This document shows positions 63,901 through 64,000 of a DNA stretch of 64,000 nt, piece by piece (positions within the stretch are counted from its first letter, which is position 1; the number at the start of each line of letters is the position of its first letter). Under the pieces are notes generated by a model. The model searched no databases. It was given only the letters and a program-made list of their open reading frames with translations, and had not been told where the DNA came from. This DNA is from Auricularia sp. M13 (taxonomy: Eukaryota; Basidiomycota; Agaricomycetes; Auriculariales; Auriculariaceae), in the NCBI GenBank assembly GCA_037042915.1, contig CM073197.1, positions 3,348,001 through 3,412,000 of the forward strand, in the 5' to 3' direction. The translations under genes and the position numbers were made by a program.

Positions 63901-64000
63901 ATTAAACAGTCGTACAGTCCATAAATGCAGTCGAATTCAGCAGCTGTAGCCCATAGAAACAATTGTAATTGACATGGCTCTGGTTGTTTGATCAACAATG
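60984..64000. repeat. Large palindrome, arms at least 1485 bp, 47-nt spacer
   Basis: 60984-62468 is the reverse complement of 62516-64000 with no net length change: paired positions always sum to 124984. The spacer is 62469-62515. The arms differ at scattered single bases (a few per cent by eye), for example CACCTGTGGGG against CCCCACGGGTG. The arms are AT-rich and contain clusters of CAGCTGTC. Open frames in the arms are mirror images of each other and look non-coding. The right arm reaches the window edge, so the true length is unknown. Confidence 0.95.

Noticed and set aside
1-64000. tRNA, rRNA or other structured RNA genes
   Set aside because: None were recognised by eye; a covariance-model search would be needed to exclude small ones.

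Overview
The window is nuclear DNA of a filamentous fungus, almost certainly a mushroom-forming basidiomycete (Agaricomycetes). Genes are cut by many short GT-AG introns (mostly 45-62 nt) that rejoin frames exactly. F-box/LRR proteins, a GPI-type GH16 glucanase, lineage-restricted hypothetical families, and Tad-like LINE, copia, gypsy, Tc1/mariner and hAT-type elements are all present. Roughly half of the window is mobile DNA.

Layout. 1-9.6 kb: the 3' end of a basic protein, a frameshifted 2OG-oxygenase-like gene (-), a five-exon 1231-aa proline-rich gene (+), and two permuted remnants of a TBC Rab-GAP gene. 9.8-18.2 kb: an eight-exon unknown gene B (-), then gene A (-), whose first exon is split by a 4.8-kb 5'-truncated LINE with a poly(A) tail and a 14-bp target duplication. 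18.3-29.2 kb: left arm of an inverted duplication carrying genes X and Y (+). X is split by a 7.8-kb copia element, whose reverse-transcriptase region is itself split by a 3-kb Tc1/mariner element with an intact three-exon transposase. 29.2-36.9 kb: degenerate DNA, an F-box gene (-), ribosomal protein eL15 (-) and a nine-exon GH16 gene (+). 37.1-40.2 kb: right arm of the inverted duplication with intact Y and X (-). 40.4-53.4 kb: one 508-codon F-box gene (-) split by a 494-bp hAT-type MITE and an 11-kb gypsy element with nearly identical LTRs. 54.5-60.4 kb: a divergent pair, a roughly 1000-residue zinc-finger protein (-) and a 360-aa helical protein (+). 60.98 kb to the window end: a palindrome with 1.48-kb arms around a 47-nt spacer.

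Essential housekeeping (eL15) and secreted functions (GH16) sit in a small stable core between the two arms of the X-Y duplication. Around it, four host reading frames have been interrupted by elements of different classes, several so recently that removing the element and one target-site copy restores an open frame. The less familiar items are the X-Y family, the zinc-finger/helical divergent pair, the extra spliced gene at the 3' end of the gypsy element, and the large palindrome. Functions for these are not assigned here.
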